A stretch of DNA of 64,000 nt from Lysinibacillus sp. G4S2 (GCF_030348505.1 NZ_JAUCFJ010000002.1:4034001-4098000), one strand, 5' to 3'; positions 27,905 to 36,623 are shown, numbered from the stretch's first letter. Translations and numbers: made by a program. The notes: generated from the letters alone by a model not told the origin.

Positions 27905-28870
27905 TTAAGCTAAAATTGATGCTAGAACCGCTTTCTGTGCGTGGAGTCTGTTTTCTGCTTGCTCAAAGATGTAAGAATTCGGACCATCAATAACAGATGT
28001 CGCTACTTCCTCTTCACGATGCGCAGGTAAACAGTGTAGGAACATGTAATTCGGCTTTGCGTATGCAACAAGTTCATCATTAATTTGGTAACCTGCAAAG
28101 TCTTCTAGACGTTTTGCAGTTTCCTCTTCTTGCCCCATTGACGTCCATACATCAGCGTATACTACGTCCGCATTTAAAACCGCTTCTACAGGATCATTTG
28201 TGATTGTAATTGTACTACCATTTGCTGCTGCGATAGCCTGTGCTTTTGCGATAACCTCTACATCACATTCATAACCAACTGGCGTTGCCACTGCCACGTT
28301 CATTCCTACATGTGCAGAAGCGACTACTAATGAATGCGCCACGTTGTTGCCATCTCCAACATATGCAATTTTAAGTCCTTTTAGTTGACCTTTATTTTCA
28401 GCGATTGTTTCTAAATCCGCTAAAGCTTGGCAAGGGTGATAAATATCGGTTAATCCATTTATAACTGGTATAGATGCATGCTCTGCAAGCTCCTTCACCA
28501 TAGCATGAGAGTTCGCTCGAATCATAATACCATCTAAGTAGCCTGATAACACATATGCTGTATCATATATTGATTCACCACGACCAATCTGCAAATCACG
28601 CGCATGCATAAACATACCTTTCCCACCTAGTTGAATCATACCTACTTCAAATGAAATACGAGTACGAGTTGAATGTTTTTCAAAAATCATACCGAGTGTC
28701 TTACCTTCTAGTAGCTTCGGACATTTCCCTTCTTTTGTAATTATTTTTAGTTGTGTTGCTAATTCAACTAACTGTTCAACTTCTTCACTTGTATAGTCTA
28801 GCAAGGTTAGTAGGTCCTTACCTTTTAAGCTTGATACTAACTTTAACTGTACTTCCTCGAGTAATTTCAT
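27905..28870 (-). CDS. argF: Ornithine carbamoyltransferase
   Basis: This 321-residue enzyme makes citrulline from ornithine and carbamoyl phosphate. The carbamoyl-phosphate loop [15 protein letters not shown], the HPCQALAD segment and the ornithine-site MGQEEE and [10 protein letters not shown] are all present. It stands alone, with no other arginine genes in the window, so it could serve biosynthesis. AAGGAGCG precedes the ATG. The A/T-rich upstream region contains ATGCATAAATATAAAATC, loosely like an ArgR box, but the match is weak. Confidence 0.95.
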   Translation of the reverse strand: MKLLEEVQLKLVSSLKGKDLLTLLDYTSEEVEQLVELATQLKIITKEGKCPKLLEGKTLGMIFEKHSTRTRISFEVGMIQLGGKGMFMHARDLQIGRGESIYDTAYVLSGYLDGIMIRANSHAMVKELAEHASIPVINGLTDIYHPCQALADLETIAENKGQLKGLKIAYVGDGNNVAHSLVVASAHVGMNVAVATPVGYECDVEVIAKAQAIAAANGSTITITNDPVEAVLNADVVYADVWTSMGQEEETAKRLEDFAGYQINDELVAYAKPNYMFLHCLPAHREEEVATSVIDGPNSYIFEQAENRLHAQKAVLASILA

Positions 28871-29088
28871 CGCCTTCGCTCCTTGTTTCGTTGCTGTTGG
28901 GATTAGTATAACAAATGCATAAATATAAAATCAACTGAATTTTTATGTTTATTTTCAAAAATTAGAATTTTATCTTCTCATGTGTCTAAAATGCGAACGT
29001 TTGAATATTTATGCATTTTTTTAAAATTGCATTATTGTTAATACATATTTATAATTAATATATATTAATTATTTAGGTGGTAAAACGT

Positions 29089-29547
29089 ATGGAGAAGGAA
29101 TTGGTACATCTTATTAAGGAGATAAATCAAATTGATTATGAAACCAATTTAATGTTAACCGAAGAATTTTCCTCTATATTGGATGAAACATTAACTTCAA
29201 AACAAGCAGTATTTTTAAATCTTCTTCGAACAAAAGGTCCTCTTCAAACTTTTGAATTGGCAAAGTTAATGGGGACATCTGCGAGTGCAGTTAGCCAATT
29301 AGTAAATAGGTTGGAGCAAGAAAGCTATATAAAAAGAACAATGAGTAAAAAGGATCGTAGAGAAGTTATTATAGAGCTAGATGAACGGGGACATCTTTAT
29401 TTTCAAAAGCAGGAGGAAATTGAGCTTGCTATTATTTATAAATATTATACAAAGCTCAATCGAGAGGACTTGTTACAATTAAAGGACATACTTTCGACAT
29501 TACATTTTATTATTTCAGAGGAGCAGGAAAAAAATAAGCGTTCATAA
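29089..29547 (+). CDS. MarR-family transcriptional regulator
   Basis: This 152-residue protein has the MarR winged helix: TFELAKLMGTSASAVSQLVN as the recognition region and KRTMSKKDRREVIIELDERG as the wing. The ATG at 29089 follows AGGTGG eight bases upstream, so the earlier in-frame start at 29077 is less likely. Its stop lies 13 bp before a serine-hydrolase gene on the same strand, and the two form a likely operon. Confidence 0.87.
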   Translation: MEKELVHLIKEINQIDYETNLMLTEEFSSILDETLTSKQAVFLNLLRTKGPLQTFELAKLMGTSASAVSQLVNRLEQESYIKRTMSKKDRREVIIELDERGHLYFQKQEEIELAIIYKYYTKLNREDLLQLKDILSTLHFIISEEQEKNKRS

Positions 29548-29560
29548 TGGAGGTATTATT

Positions 29561-30553
29561 GTGGATTTATATAATTTAAAAAAGGACATTTTTAAAATTG
29601 CTTATCCTTATATAAAAACTCGCCCAAATGTTGCTTTATCCATTGGTATCATTTCTCAAGGTCAGGAAGTGACTTTTACTTTTGGTGGCTCGAACTTTAT
29701 GTTGGAAGAAAAACCTTATGTATATGAAGTTGGATCGATTTCTAAAGTTTTTACTACATCCATATTGGGGGAAATGATTCAGGAAGGAAAAGTCCATGTG
29801 GAAGATTCTATCGGCAAATACTTTTCAACAATTCCCGATAATCACCCTGTCACACTAAAACGTTTAGCCAATCATACTTCTGGGCTACCGGGAATAGGTG
29901 TACTAAAAAACATTTCCAATCTTTTTGATGCACAAACACCTCGTGATCCTTTTTGTCAATATTCACTGGACGAGACTATACATTATTTTAAAACGCACAC
30001 AGACGAGCCCAAAGTTAAATTTCGCTATTCTAATGTAGGAATGGGGCTTTTAGGGTATATTTTAGCCAATACACTTCACACTGATTATGAAACTGCTATC
30101 AAACAAAGATTAACAGATCCTTTAAACATGCCAAATACATTTATCTCTATCCCTTCTGATCAAGCAGAGGCCGTATTGCAAGGATACACGATCCTCGGCC
30201 ATAAAAAGCCACCACTTCAAATGAATGACTTTATGGCAGCAGGGGCAGTCCGTTCAACTGTTAATGATCTTTTAAAATTTGCGAAAGTACATTTAAGTGA
30301 TGAAAATTTAGGTTATACATTAACACATCAAGCGACCGAAACCTTTTCAGAACATAAAGGTATTGGTTTAGGATGGCAACTCGATCACAATATCATTTGG
30401 CATAACGGTTCGACGAAAGCTTTCTCTAGTTATTTAGGGTTTGATAAAACACAACAAACTGGCGTTGTTGTTCTTTCAAATTATCGATCGCCTATATTGG
30501 CAACAAACCCTAGTCAAATTGGTAAAGATATATTGCAGCTTTTACAGGTCTAA
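29561..30553 (+). CDS. Serine hydrolase of the beta-lactamase class C/AmpC fold
   Basis: This 330-residue protein has the three signatures of penicillin-binding-type hydrolases: the nucleophile SISK near residue 65 (VGSISKVFTT), YSN near residue 150 (FRYSNVGMGLLGY), and the HNG variant of KTG (IIWHNGSTKAFSS). There is no signal peptide, so it is probably cytoplasmic, as an esterase or peptidase rather than a resistance enzyme. GTG start with GGAGG. It follows the marR gene. Confidence 0.85.
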   Translation: MDLYNLKKDIFKIAYPYIKTRPNVALSIGIISQGQEVTFTFGGSNFMLEEKPYVYEVGSISKVFTTSILGEMIQEGKVHVEDSIGKYFSTIPDNHPVTLKRLANHTSGLPGIGVLKNISNLFDAQTPRDPFCQYSLDETIHYFKTHTDEPKVKFRYSNVGMGLLGYILANTLHTDYETAIKQRLTDPLNMPNTFISIPSDQAEAVLQGYTILGHKKPPLQMNDFMAAGAVRSTVNDLLKFAKVHLSDENLGYTLTHQATETFSEHKGIGLGWQLDHNIIWHNGSTKAFSSYLGFDKTQQTGVVVLSNYRSPILATNPSQIGKDILQLLQV

Positions 30554-30567
30554 TAGATGATTATATG

Positions 30568-30622
30568 AATTTATCGATAAGTATTGTTAAATTATCGATA
30601 AAAATTTTAATTTATCGACATA
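30568..30622. repeat. Array D, short degenerate 21-nt-period repeat
   Basis: Three copies of TTATCGA occur with TCG at 30574, 30595 and 30615, spaced 21 and 20 nt. They are very A/T-rich and lie between the serine-hydrolase stop and a terminator. Confidence 0.5.
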
Positions 30623-30657
30623 AAAAACAGCCCTCAAACATTTAAGTTTGGGGGCTA
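30622..30657 (-). terminator. Terminator of the C39 peptidase gene
   Basis: On the minus strand AGCCCCCAAAC pairs with GTTTGAGGGCT (30629-30639 and 30646-30656) and a T6 tract follows. It ends the minus-strand gene at 30694. Confidence 0.75.
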
Positions 30658-30693
30658 TTAAAGTAAAAGTATCTTCCACTAAATTCTTCATCC

Positions 30694-31308
30694 TTAGCTC
30701 TGTGCGGCGTCTACGGTTATGTAAGTATTGCTATAAAGAAGCATATTTATATTTTTTACATTCCACAATTTCCTAAATTCATTAATAGGAACTTTTCGAT
30801 TATAGCTATTGTTATCATCATTACAATTCACCAGTTCCCTTAATGATTCTGAAAGGTAGACATAGTCCTTGTCATATCCTACGACAGGGACAAAATGCAA
30901 ATTATTACGATCCTTATGTACCTTAATAAAAACAATTACGGGAATTCCTTTACTAACTTCGTACTTTAGTGTATTTATATTTCCTTTATAATAGCTTGTT
31001 TTAAATCCCTTTTTTCTTAGCACCGTACGGATTCCTTTTGGATATACATTACCTGACCTCATTTTACTAGGGAAATTAGTATATAACTCATCACCATCGG
31101 CCTCCATTCCAAAATGGCGCAACACATATGCTGTTGAAAATGCTGCACATTCCCTTTCGTTTTGTATATCTATCCTATTATTTCGTTTAATTAAATAGTT
31201 AGCTGGATAATCTCTTTTTCGTAAAACAGGTATGGGTAATGTCATTAAATATGCATTAATGATCGTTGATATAATAATCCATAAAATAGCTGTTCTAACA
31301 ATAAACAT
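30694..31308 (-). CDS. Membrane-anchored C39-like cysteine peptidase
   Basis: This 204-residue protein has a signal-anchor (FIVRTAILWIIISTIINAYL) followed by a C39-type papain-like domain. The catalytic cysteine is in NERECAAFSTAYVLRHFG, and the histidine is probably in LHFVPVVGYD. It fits the stand-alone Peptidase_C39_2 group rather than a bacteriocin transporter. The ATG at 31308 follows GGGGGAG; the frame is open nine codons further but without a site. A perfect palindrome lies 59 bp upstream, shared with two island genes. Confidence 0.72.
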   Translation of the reverse strand: MFIVRTAILWIIISTIINAYLMTLPIPVLRKRDYPANYLIKRNNRIDIQNERECAAFSTAYVLRHFGMEADGDELYTNFPSKMRSGNVYPKGIRTVLRKKGFKTSYYKGNINTLKYEVSKGIPVIVFIKVHKDRNNLHFVPVVGYDKDYVYLSESLRELVNCNDDNNSYNRKVPINEFRKLWNVKNINMLLYSNTYITVDAAQS

Positions 31309-31366
31309 ACAACTCCCCCATTGCTTTGCGTCCATATCGCAACATTTTAACCTACCGAGTCAGTTG

Positions 31367-31388
31367 AATAACTGAATAATCAGTTATT
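31367..31388. promoter_or_regulatory. Shared palindrome, copy 1 (upstream of C39 peptidase)
   Basis: AATAACTGA-ATAA-TCAGTTATT has perfect 9-bp arms. The minus-strand context TGTGAATATGTTACACT before it also occurs before the copies at 33313 and 34444, so a whole promoter-operator block seems shared. Confidence 0.7.
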
Positions 31389-31585
31389 ATGTCTAGTGTA
31401 ACATATTCACAAATATTGGTGTGCGGGAATTAGACCTCCCCATATCGTCCCGGTGTCTGTAACAGACAATCTCATTTTTTGCACTTGTACCATTTATCTA
31501 TCGCCAAACTTTAAATTCCCCTCTTGAACCTCTAGTTACTTGATGTATTATGATTAGCTTATACCAATTGATAGGAGGAATTTTG

Positions 31586-32344
31586 ATGAATACTAAAAAA
31601 TTTTCTATTGGAGAATTTTCAGAAAGGACAGGAATACCAATTCCTACTTTGCATTACTATGATGAAATTGGTATATTACAACCTGAAAAAAATCCTTCTT
31701 CAGGGCATCGCATTTACAATCATCAAGATATTATTACATTACAAAAAATTATTAGTCTAAAATTTCTAGGGTATAGCCTTGATAAAGTTACTACTTTGTT
31801 AAATGAATCAAGTTTTAATATGGATTTAAATGAAAGCTTGTCCCTCCATTTATATGCTGTAGAAAAAGAAAAGGAACAAATTGAGCAAACAATGCGAGCA
31901 ATTAAAAGAGTAATTAAATTAGTCGAGGTGGAAGGAGAAGTGGATGGTACTGTATTATTAAGCCTTATATATAGTATGAGTACAGAACAAAAACAAAATG
32001 AATGGATGGAACAACAAAATTTAAAAGTTGTTGTGGAAGAGTTATCAAAGAAATCAGAAGAAGATCAAATTGCATTGGATAAAACATTTATTCATTTAAC
32101 TAAAGAAGTGAAAAAATTATACGGTTATCCAGTGGAAGACTTGAAAGTACAAGAGATGGTAAAAGAATATTTAGAAGCTACTTTTTCATACCTTGGTGAA
32201 AATTTGATACAAAAACTTGCTGATATAGATATAGAAGAGGTGGATATTCAACAATTCGAAAATATGTCATCTTCCCCCTTCACGGAAGATGAACAAAAAT
32301 GGTTTAATCAAGCAATGCAATATTATATGCAATACACAGAATGA
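31586..32344 (+). CDS. MerR-family regulator with TipA-like C-terminal domain
   Basis: This 252-residue protein has an N-terminal MerR helix-turn-helix (SIGEFSERTGIPIPTLHYYD, then RIYNHQDIITLQKI) and a helix linker. The C-terminal helical domain resembles the TipAS or antibiotic-sensing region, with EEVDIQQFENM, then DEQKWFNQAMQYYM. The effector is unknown. The ATG at 31586 follows AGGAGGAA. The upstream TTGAAC and TATTAT suggest its promoter. It is divergent from the C39 peptidase gene and no target is obvious. Confidence 0.82.
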   Translation: MNTKKFSIGEFSERTGIPIPTLHYYDEIGILQPEKNPSSGHRIYNHQDIITLQKIISLKFLGYSLDKVTTLLNESSFNMDLNESLSLHLYAVEKEKEQIEQTMRAIKRVIKLVEVEGEVDGTVLLSLIYSMSTEQKQNEWMEQQNLKVVVEELSKKSEEDQIALDKTFIHLTKEVKKLYGYPVEDLKVQEMVKEYLEATFSYLGENLIQKLADIDIEEVDIQQFENMSSSPFTEDEQKWFNQAMQYYMQYTE

Positions 32345-32458
32345 GCTTAGAAATGGACTTAGTTAAATAGTTTGAGTGTAAAGTTGAAAAGATAAAACAT
32401 ATTTTATTGATTTTTGCGCTTCACGGATGGCTAAAAGGAGCTATATTTTAATAAGAAT

Positions 32459-32503
32459 AGGACTTGTGTGTATGATTGAATTTAAGTATACAAGTCCTTT
32501 TTT
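32459..32503 (+). terminator. Terminator of the merR-type gene
   Basis: AGGACTTGT and ACAAGTCCT pair around a 22-nt loop and are followed by T6. The same GGACTTG...CAAGTCC module ends other units of this island. Confidence 0.8.
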
Positions 32504-32505
32504 CA

Positions 32506-32729
32506 AAAAAGCCCCCTAACATTTTTGTTAGAAGGCAAAATTATGATTTATCTATTTAGTTCTTTTCATGCTTAGTCAAAAATAATTTTATTCACTGCAT
32601 CACGATCTAATTTTTTAATAACTTCCACCATTAATTTTACAGCATTATCATAATCATCACGATGTAAAATACCTGCATGTGAATGAATATAGCGTGTTGC
32701 AATACCGATTGATAGTGCTGGCACACCAT
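32506..32729 (-). pseudogene. Duplicated 3' end of the M42 aminopeptidase gene (direct repeat, left copy)
   Basis: These 224 bases repeat 36400-36623 at a constant offset of 3894 with about five differences. They contain the aminopeptidase terminator (CCCCCTAAC and GTTAGAAGG) and its last about 50 codons on the minus strand. At 32730 similarity stops. It is the scar of an insertion or recombination that left a gene fragment at the island's left edge. Confidence 0.9.
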
Positions 32730-32781
32730 ATTAAATTTATTGTGTTATGATTCTCTATAGACATAATTTTCAGTTATTTAA

Positions 32782-33015
32782 GACGCAAGGGGTATTAAAG
32801 CTTCTTATCAAGGAGTAGTTGAACTTAACATTGTACGTTGGGAATCTATTGACAATTTAGGCAAACAGATTACCAAAGTTAGAGACTCACAAAAAATTTA
32901 TACAAATGACATAGTTGAAATACAACAAGTTGTAGATTTTGGTCGAGTTACAGAAAGGTCTCATAGAATACTTATTATTTTTAACTTAAAAAGGGACTTG
33001 GATAATATTGGATAA
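32782..33015 (+). pseudogene. 5'-truncated fragment of an unknown gene
   Basis: About 77 open codons run ARGIKASYQGVVELNIVRW to the stop after NLKRDLDNIG, with ordinary codon use but no start codon or ribosome-binding site. The upstream side is closed by a stop and abuts the aminopeptidase fragment. It is probably the remains of a longer reading frame. I do not recognise the family. Confidence 0.5.
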
Positions 33016-33075
33016 AAAATAATTTTATGAGTCATTTTTCAACAAGAGGAACAATAGTCCATCACACATCAGTCT

Positions 33076-33345
33076 AGAGGCTTGTGAGTAAAATTACACT
33101 CAGGTCCTTTTGTTATGCCTTCACATACGACCTGAGCGCAATCCATGCAGCCAAGTATCCGTCTTGCTATATCTCGAATCTTCTGAGAGCTGTTCTGCGG
33201 GACTTAACAATGCACACCAACTTAATGATGAGCTACCGCAATCTCATCATAACTTTCTTTATAAGCTAACGCTTCTCTACACCAATATTTGTAAATGTAG
33301 TACACTTTAACAAATAACTGATTGTTCAGTTATTCAATTAACGAT
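33076..33345. repeat. Intergenic block type A, copy 1
   Basis: It runs from GGCTTGTGAGTAAAA through TCCTTTTGTTATGCCTTCAC and GGGACTTAACAATGCAC to the palindrome before the YesK-like gene. The same succession is found at 34205-34475 with many point differences. Short open frames within it are not preserved between the copies. Confidence 0.8.
33313..33334. promoter_or_regulatory. Shared palindrome, copy 2 (upstream of YesK-like gene)
   Basis: AATAACTGA-TTGT-TCAGTTATT has perfect 9-bp arms and lies 50 bp before the gene start. GTAGTACACTTTAAC precedes it, close to GTTACACTTTAAC before copy 3. Confidence 0.7.
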
Positions 33346-33383
33346 ACAAATAATAAGACAAAGTGATTAAGGAGTTGAAAAAA

Positions 33384-33641
33384 TTGAATGCATTTATGCT
33401 AGATGGATGGACACCCATATTTCTTGTTGGGATTTACTTCATATCTCGTAAGGTAACACGAAAAACCTTATATACAGTTTCGTTAGTATTGAGCTTCATT
33501 TGTTTTGGCTTAGTCTTATACAGCATTTTTGTTGTTGGTGGATGGGAAGGTATGGGACTTGGATTCATTGCGATTAGCGTTCTATTAGGAACATGGATAG
33601 GTACTATAATTGGAATTTCTAGTAAAAAAATAAGTATGTAA
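33384..33641 (+). CDS. YesK-like small membrane protein
   Basis: This 85-residue protein has three hydrophobic segments, the last holding FVVGGWEGMGLGFIAISVLLG, a run characteristic of the YesK family (shown in part: GGWEGMGLGFI). The TTG at 33384 is preceded by AAGGAG at eight bases; the in-frame GTG at 33363 lacks a site. Its function is unknown in the family. It sits between a type A block and a terminator of the shared type. Confidence 0.68.
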   Translation: MNAFMLDGWTPIFLVGIYFISRKVTRKTLYTVSLVLSFICFGLVLYSIFVVGGWEGMGLGFIAISVLLGTWIGTIIGISSKKISM

Positions 33642-33663
33642 TTTATACCACAATCGGATGTTT

Positions 33664-33860
33664 TGGTTTAATAAGAACAGGACTTGCGTTTATGATTAAT
33701 CTTCATATATACAAGTCCTTTTCTTATGCTTCCTCAATCACTCCTGTAGCTACAATCAAACAACCTGTGTAAATTCCCTCTGCTTCCTTCTCAACGCTTA
33801 CAGGCTCAATAAACACTTCTAAGAGCTTGCTACTCAGTTCTTATAACCGTCAATCTCTTC
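33664..33860. repeat. Intergenic block type B, copy 1
   Basis: GGACTTGCGTTTATGATT, then CTTCATATATACAAGTCC and TTTTCTTATGCTTCCTCAA, then ATCACTCCTGTAGC recurs in modified form at 36005-36190. Its first part is a terminator (GGACTTG/CAAGTCC plus T-run) for the gene before it. The rest up to 33960 has no gene. Confidence 0.7.
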
Positions 33861-33971
33861 TGTTGCTAATTCCATTTATCTACCAACTAACACTTCACAA
33901 TGTTATAATTGCCATATAGACGGAATGTTCAGTTAATTGAGAACAAAGACCTGAAAAAGGAGGAGAAATGA

Positions 33972-34154
33972 TTGAGCCAAAATAAGCAAGATAAAATCCA
34001 GATGCAAAAAAAGGTTCAAGGTTTATATAGAAAGACAAAACAACAGCGCAAGGAAGATGAAGATGATAACAAAATTGGTATAGTCATTGTAAATATTTGT
34101 ACTGTATTAGGGATTTTAGTTCTTATACTAGATGCATTTATTAAAGAGTTCTAG
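33972..34154 (+). CDS. Small protein with hydrophilic N-terminus and one membrane helix
   Basis: The 60-residue product is strongly charged up to residue 34 (KQDKIQMQKKVQGLYRKTKQ) and then has one helix, IGIVIVNICTVLGILVLILD. The TTG start has AAAGGAGGAG upstream. I do not recognise it. A partial palindrome with TGTTCAGTTAATTG lies 30 bp upstream, a decayed version of the shared palindrome. Confidence 0.55.
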   Translation: MSQNKQDKIQMQKKVQGLYRKTKQQRKEDEDDNKIGIVIVNICTVLGILVLILDAFIKEF

Positions 34155-34204
34155 ATTTTTTTATTGGGAAATTTGAGCGTAGGAAATTGTAAAAAACTGT
34201 ACAC

Positions 34205-34475
34205 TTTGGGCTTGTGAGTAAAAATGCACACGCAAGTCCTTTTGTTATGCCTTCACAGTCAACCTGAGAGCAACCTATGCAACCAAGCATATATCTATCC
34301 AATCCTCGAATCAACTGATAGCTGTTCTGAGGGACTTAACAATGCACATCAGCTTAATGATGGGCTACCGCAATCTCATAATAACTTGCTATATAAGCTC
34401 ACACTTCATCCCACCTAAATTGTAAATATGTTACACTTTAACAAACAACTGATTATTCGGTTGTTCAACTAACAA
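34205..34475. repeat. Intergenic block type A, copy 2
   Basis: It repeats 33076-33345, with GGCTTGTGAGTAAAA, TCCTTTTGTTATGCCTTCAC, AGCTGTTCTGAGGGACTTAA and the closing palindrome. The terminator stem GACTTG-like/CAAGTCC is better preserved here (ACACGCAAGTCC). Confidence 0.8.
34444..34465. promoter_or_regulatory. Shared palindrome, copy 3
   Basis: AACAACTGA-TTAT-TCGGTTGTT has 9-bp arms with one mismatch. ATATGTTACACTTTAACA precedes it as in copy 1's context. It lies 71 bp before the gene at 34536. Confidence 0.65.
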
Positions 34476-34535
34476 GTCAGATTGTTAAAAAATAGTTCCT
34501 ATCTCTTTGATTTACCGAGCAATGGAGGGAGTAAA

Positions 34536-34877
34536 ATGGGTGTAAAAAGCAAGTTTGGAATATTTATTTTAGCATGTGCTGTTTTAGGGATTGCACTATT
34601 TGTATTTACGCAAAAAGAACCGTACAGTACAGAAGCAGTGATGGACTCCTTATGGGTTAAACATAACGTTCAAAGCACCATGATAGGCGATACTGACCCT
34701 GTTCTTGATGTATCAGTTTACGATGAAAAAGACATAACAGTTGTTAAAAGTTATTTAGAAAACAACTTATCCGAGGAAGATTTAGAACACTACAAACTCA
34801 ATGTGTATCAGTATTCAGAAAACCCATTTGAATTTATTAAAAATGCACAGGAGAACCGAGAATCAGATTATAAATAA
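34536..34877 (+). CDS. Membrane-anchored protein of unknown function
   Basis: The 113-residue product has an N-terminal anchor (GIFILACAVLGIALFVF) and an extracellular domain with PVLDVSVYDEKDITVVKSYL and a polar C-terminus. The ATG at 34536 has GGAGGGAG upstream; the frame is open 18 codons more but unsupported. A cysteine in the anchor (LAC) is not a clear lipobox. It is preceded by the shared palindrome. No family recognised. Confidence 0.6.
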   Translation: MGVKSKFGIFILACAVLGIALFVFTQKEPYSTEAVMDSLWVKHNVQSTMIGDTDPVLDVSVYDEKDITVVKSYLENNLSEEDLEHYKLNVYQYSENPFEFIKNAQENRESDYK

Positions 34878-34950
34878 TAAAGATGTTATTTCCGCAAGCT
34901 TGTATGCTGTTTATTGAAGTAATACTAAGCTTATCTAAGGAGGCTTCCTT

Positions 34951-35397
34951 ATGACTTATCTGGAAAATAATGGATTTAAATTTCTTAATTTTATTAATAT
35001 ACCAGAAACAGATATAAAAAAATACCAGCCCTTATCGGGTTCTTTTGCCGTAGTAAAGTGCGAAGGTAAGTTTCTCCTTTGCTATAACACTTGGCGTAAA
35101 CAATGGGAACTACCTTCTGGAGGTAGAGAAAATAACGAAACGTCAAAGGAATGTGCCATTAGAGAACTTTACGAGGAAACTGGACAATTAGTTACAAACT
35201 TAGAATTTAAAGGATTAATCAAAGCAGAAAATTCATTAGATGGCAACATAAAATATAATCCTGTGTACTTTACTACAATAGAAAAACTACAACCATTTAT
35301 AGAGAATGAGGAAACATCAGAAATAAAGCTTTGGGATTTAAATGAGGAAATAGGTTATATTGATTCAGTTGATATAAATATATTTGATTATCTTTAA
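34951..35397 (+). CDS. Nudix hydrolase
   Basis: This 148-residue protein has a complete Nudix box, GGRENNETSKECAIRELYEE followed by TGQL, at about residues 55-78. The flanking WRKQWELPSG and PVYFTTIEKLQPF fit generic MutT-type proteins of bacilli. The substrate is unknown. AAGGAGG precedes the ATG. It is the only island gene with a clear enzymatic family besides the C39 peptidase. Confidence 0.82.
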   Translation: MTYLENNGFKFLNFINIPETDIKKYQPLSGSFAVVKCEGKFLLCYNTWRKQWELPSGGRENNETSKECAIRELYEETGQLVTNLEFKGLIKAENSLDGNIKYNPVYFTTIEKLQPFIENEETSEIKLWDLNEEIGYIDSVDINIFDYL

Positions 35398-35524
35398 ACA
35401 AAGATAGTGAGCAATGGCTTCTTGAACTAACGGTGCATGATAGTACAACAAGGAACTATTGAAATACAATAAATATGGAGTTTTGGGGGATAATGATACT
35501 AAACAAATTTAAGGAGAATCAGAA

Positions 35525-35980
35525 ATGAAAAAAATGCTTTTTAGCCTTATCTTCGTTTTAGTAATTCTTCCTTCACAAACACACTCTAAAAATAAAATTG
35601 AAGAGTTGCCGCCTTGTTCAGCGATACTTGAACCAACAAAAAACGTACCTAAAAATGCCAGAGGAGTAGCACTGATTTATAATATTGAAAGAAAGTTTAA
35701 TGATGAGCGGACGAGTCTTAGTGTTCATGCACTTCATTTACCAAAACCATCTAGTTTTGGGGATTATGATGGTTATGAAGTATTAGCATATATTCCAAAG
35801 GAAATAAGTTGGATTTTCTCGTTGTCCCCTTTAACTAAATACGGAGAAACTTCTTGGGCTGGGAAATTGGATGAAGTTTCTCCTATAATGCGACCTACTC
35901 GTATCAAAGTTCGCACAGTCAATACAACGACAAAGAAAACGGGTCCTATTGTACTTGAAAAAATACTAAAACCTTGTTGA
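35525..35980 (+). CDS. Secreted protein of unknown function
   Basis: The 151-residue product has a signal peptide (KKMLFSLIFVLVILPSQTHS) with likely cleavage after the serine. The mature part begins near KNKIEELPPCSAIL and ends ILKPC, so a disulphide between the two cysteines is possible. AAGGAG precedes the ATG. I do not recognise the family. Confidence 0.6.
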   Translation: MKKMLFSLIFVLVILPSQTHSKNKIEELPPCSAILEPTKNVPKNARGVALIYNIERKFNDERTSLSVHALHLPKPSSFGDYDGYEVLAYIPKEISWIFSLSPLTKYGETSWAGKLDEVSPIMRPTRIKVRTVNTTTKKTGPIVLEKILKPC

Positions 35981-36004
35981 ACTAACGGAGGGCTTTAGTT
36001 GAAT

Positions 36005-36190
36005 AACAAAAGGACTTGCGTTTATTTTAATCTTCATATATGCAAGTCCTTTTGTTATTCTTCCTCTATCACTCCTGTAGCACTACATATGGCTTTGTAG
36101 CAATGATTATATAGCTATGTGTGATTGATTCCCTATCAACCCTCACAAGCTCGTTAAACACTCCTAAGACCTTGCTACGATTGCTCATGA
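36005..36190. repeat. Intergenic block type B, copy 2
   Basis: GGACTTGCGTTTATTTTAAT, then CTTCATATATGCAAGTCC and TTTTGTTATTCTTCCTC, then ATCACTCCTGTAGC parallels 33664-33860. The later ACACTCCTAAGACCTTGCTAC matches ACTTCTAAGAGCTTGCTAC there. From 36190 to 36398 I see only about 30 open minus-strand codons (NILASQARKEEE onward) without a start. Confidence 0.7.
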
Positions 36191-36399
36191 AAGCTAACTC
36201 AAAGTTGAAGCCATTTAGCCACTTTCATCTCGCCTACTGAAACAATTCACCCTTCATCGCACTCCAACGCCCCTCAATATGAGCTTATCTACAATGCTTT
36301 GTTCTTCTGATTTTGGCTCTTCTTCCTTTCGTGCTTGACTCGCCAAAATATTCGTATATCAACGTCAACATTTATGTTCTTCTTTGGTCTAACCAACGC

Positions 36400-36623
36400 A
36401 AAAAGCCCCCTAACATTTTTGTTAGAAGGCAAAATTATGATTTATCTATTTAGTTCTTTCCATGCTTAGTCAAAAATAATTTTATTCACTGCATCACGGT
36501 CTAATTTTTTAATAACTTCCACCATTAATTTTACAGCATTATCATAATCATCGCGATGTAAAATACCTGCATGTGAATGAATATAGCGTGTAGCAATCCC
36601 GATTGATAGTGCTGGCACACCAT
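36400..36623 (-). repeat. Direct repeat, right copy (3' end of the intact aminopeptidase gene)
   Basis: This is the functional counterpart of 32506-32729. It includes the terminator stem CCCCCTAAC/GTTAGAAGG and the last about 50 codons of the gene. Together the copies bound about 3.7 kb of island DNA. Confidence 0.9.

Noticed and set aside
28900..29060. ArgR box upstream of argF
   Set aside because: Only a loose A/T-rich resemblance is present and no symmetrical pair of half-sites could be fixed, so it is not listed as a site.
33084..34418. Short plus-strand frames inside the type A blocks
   Set aside because: The frames differ between the two copies and both begin inside terminator sequence, so they are chance openings.
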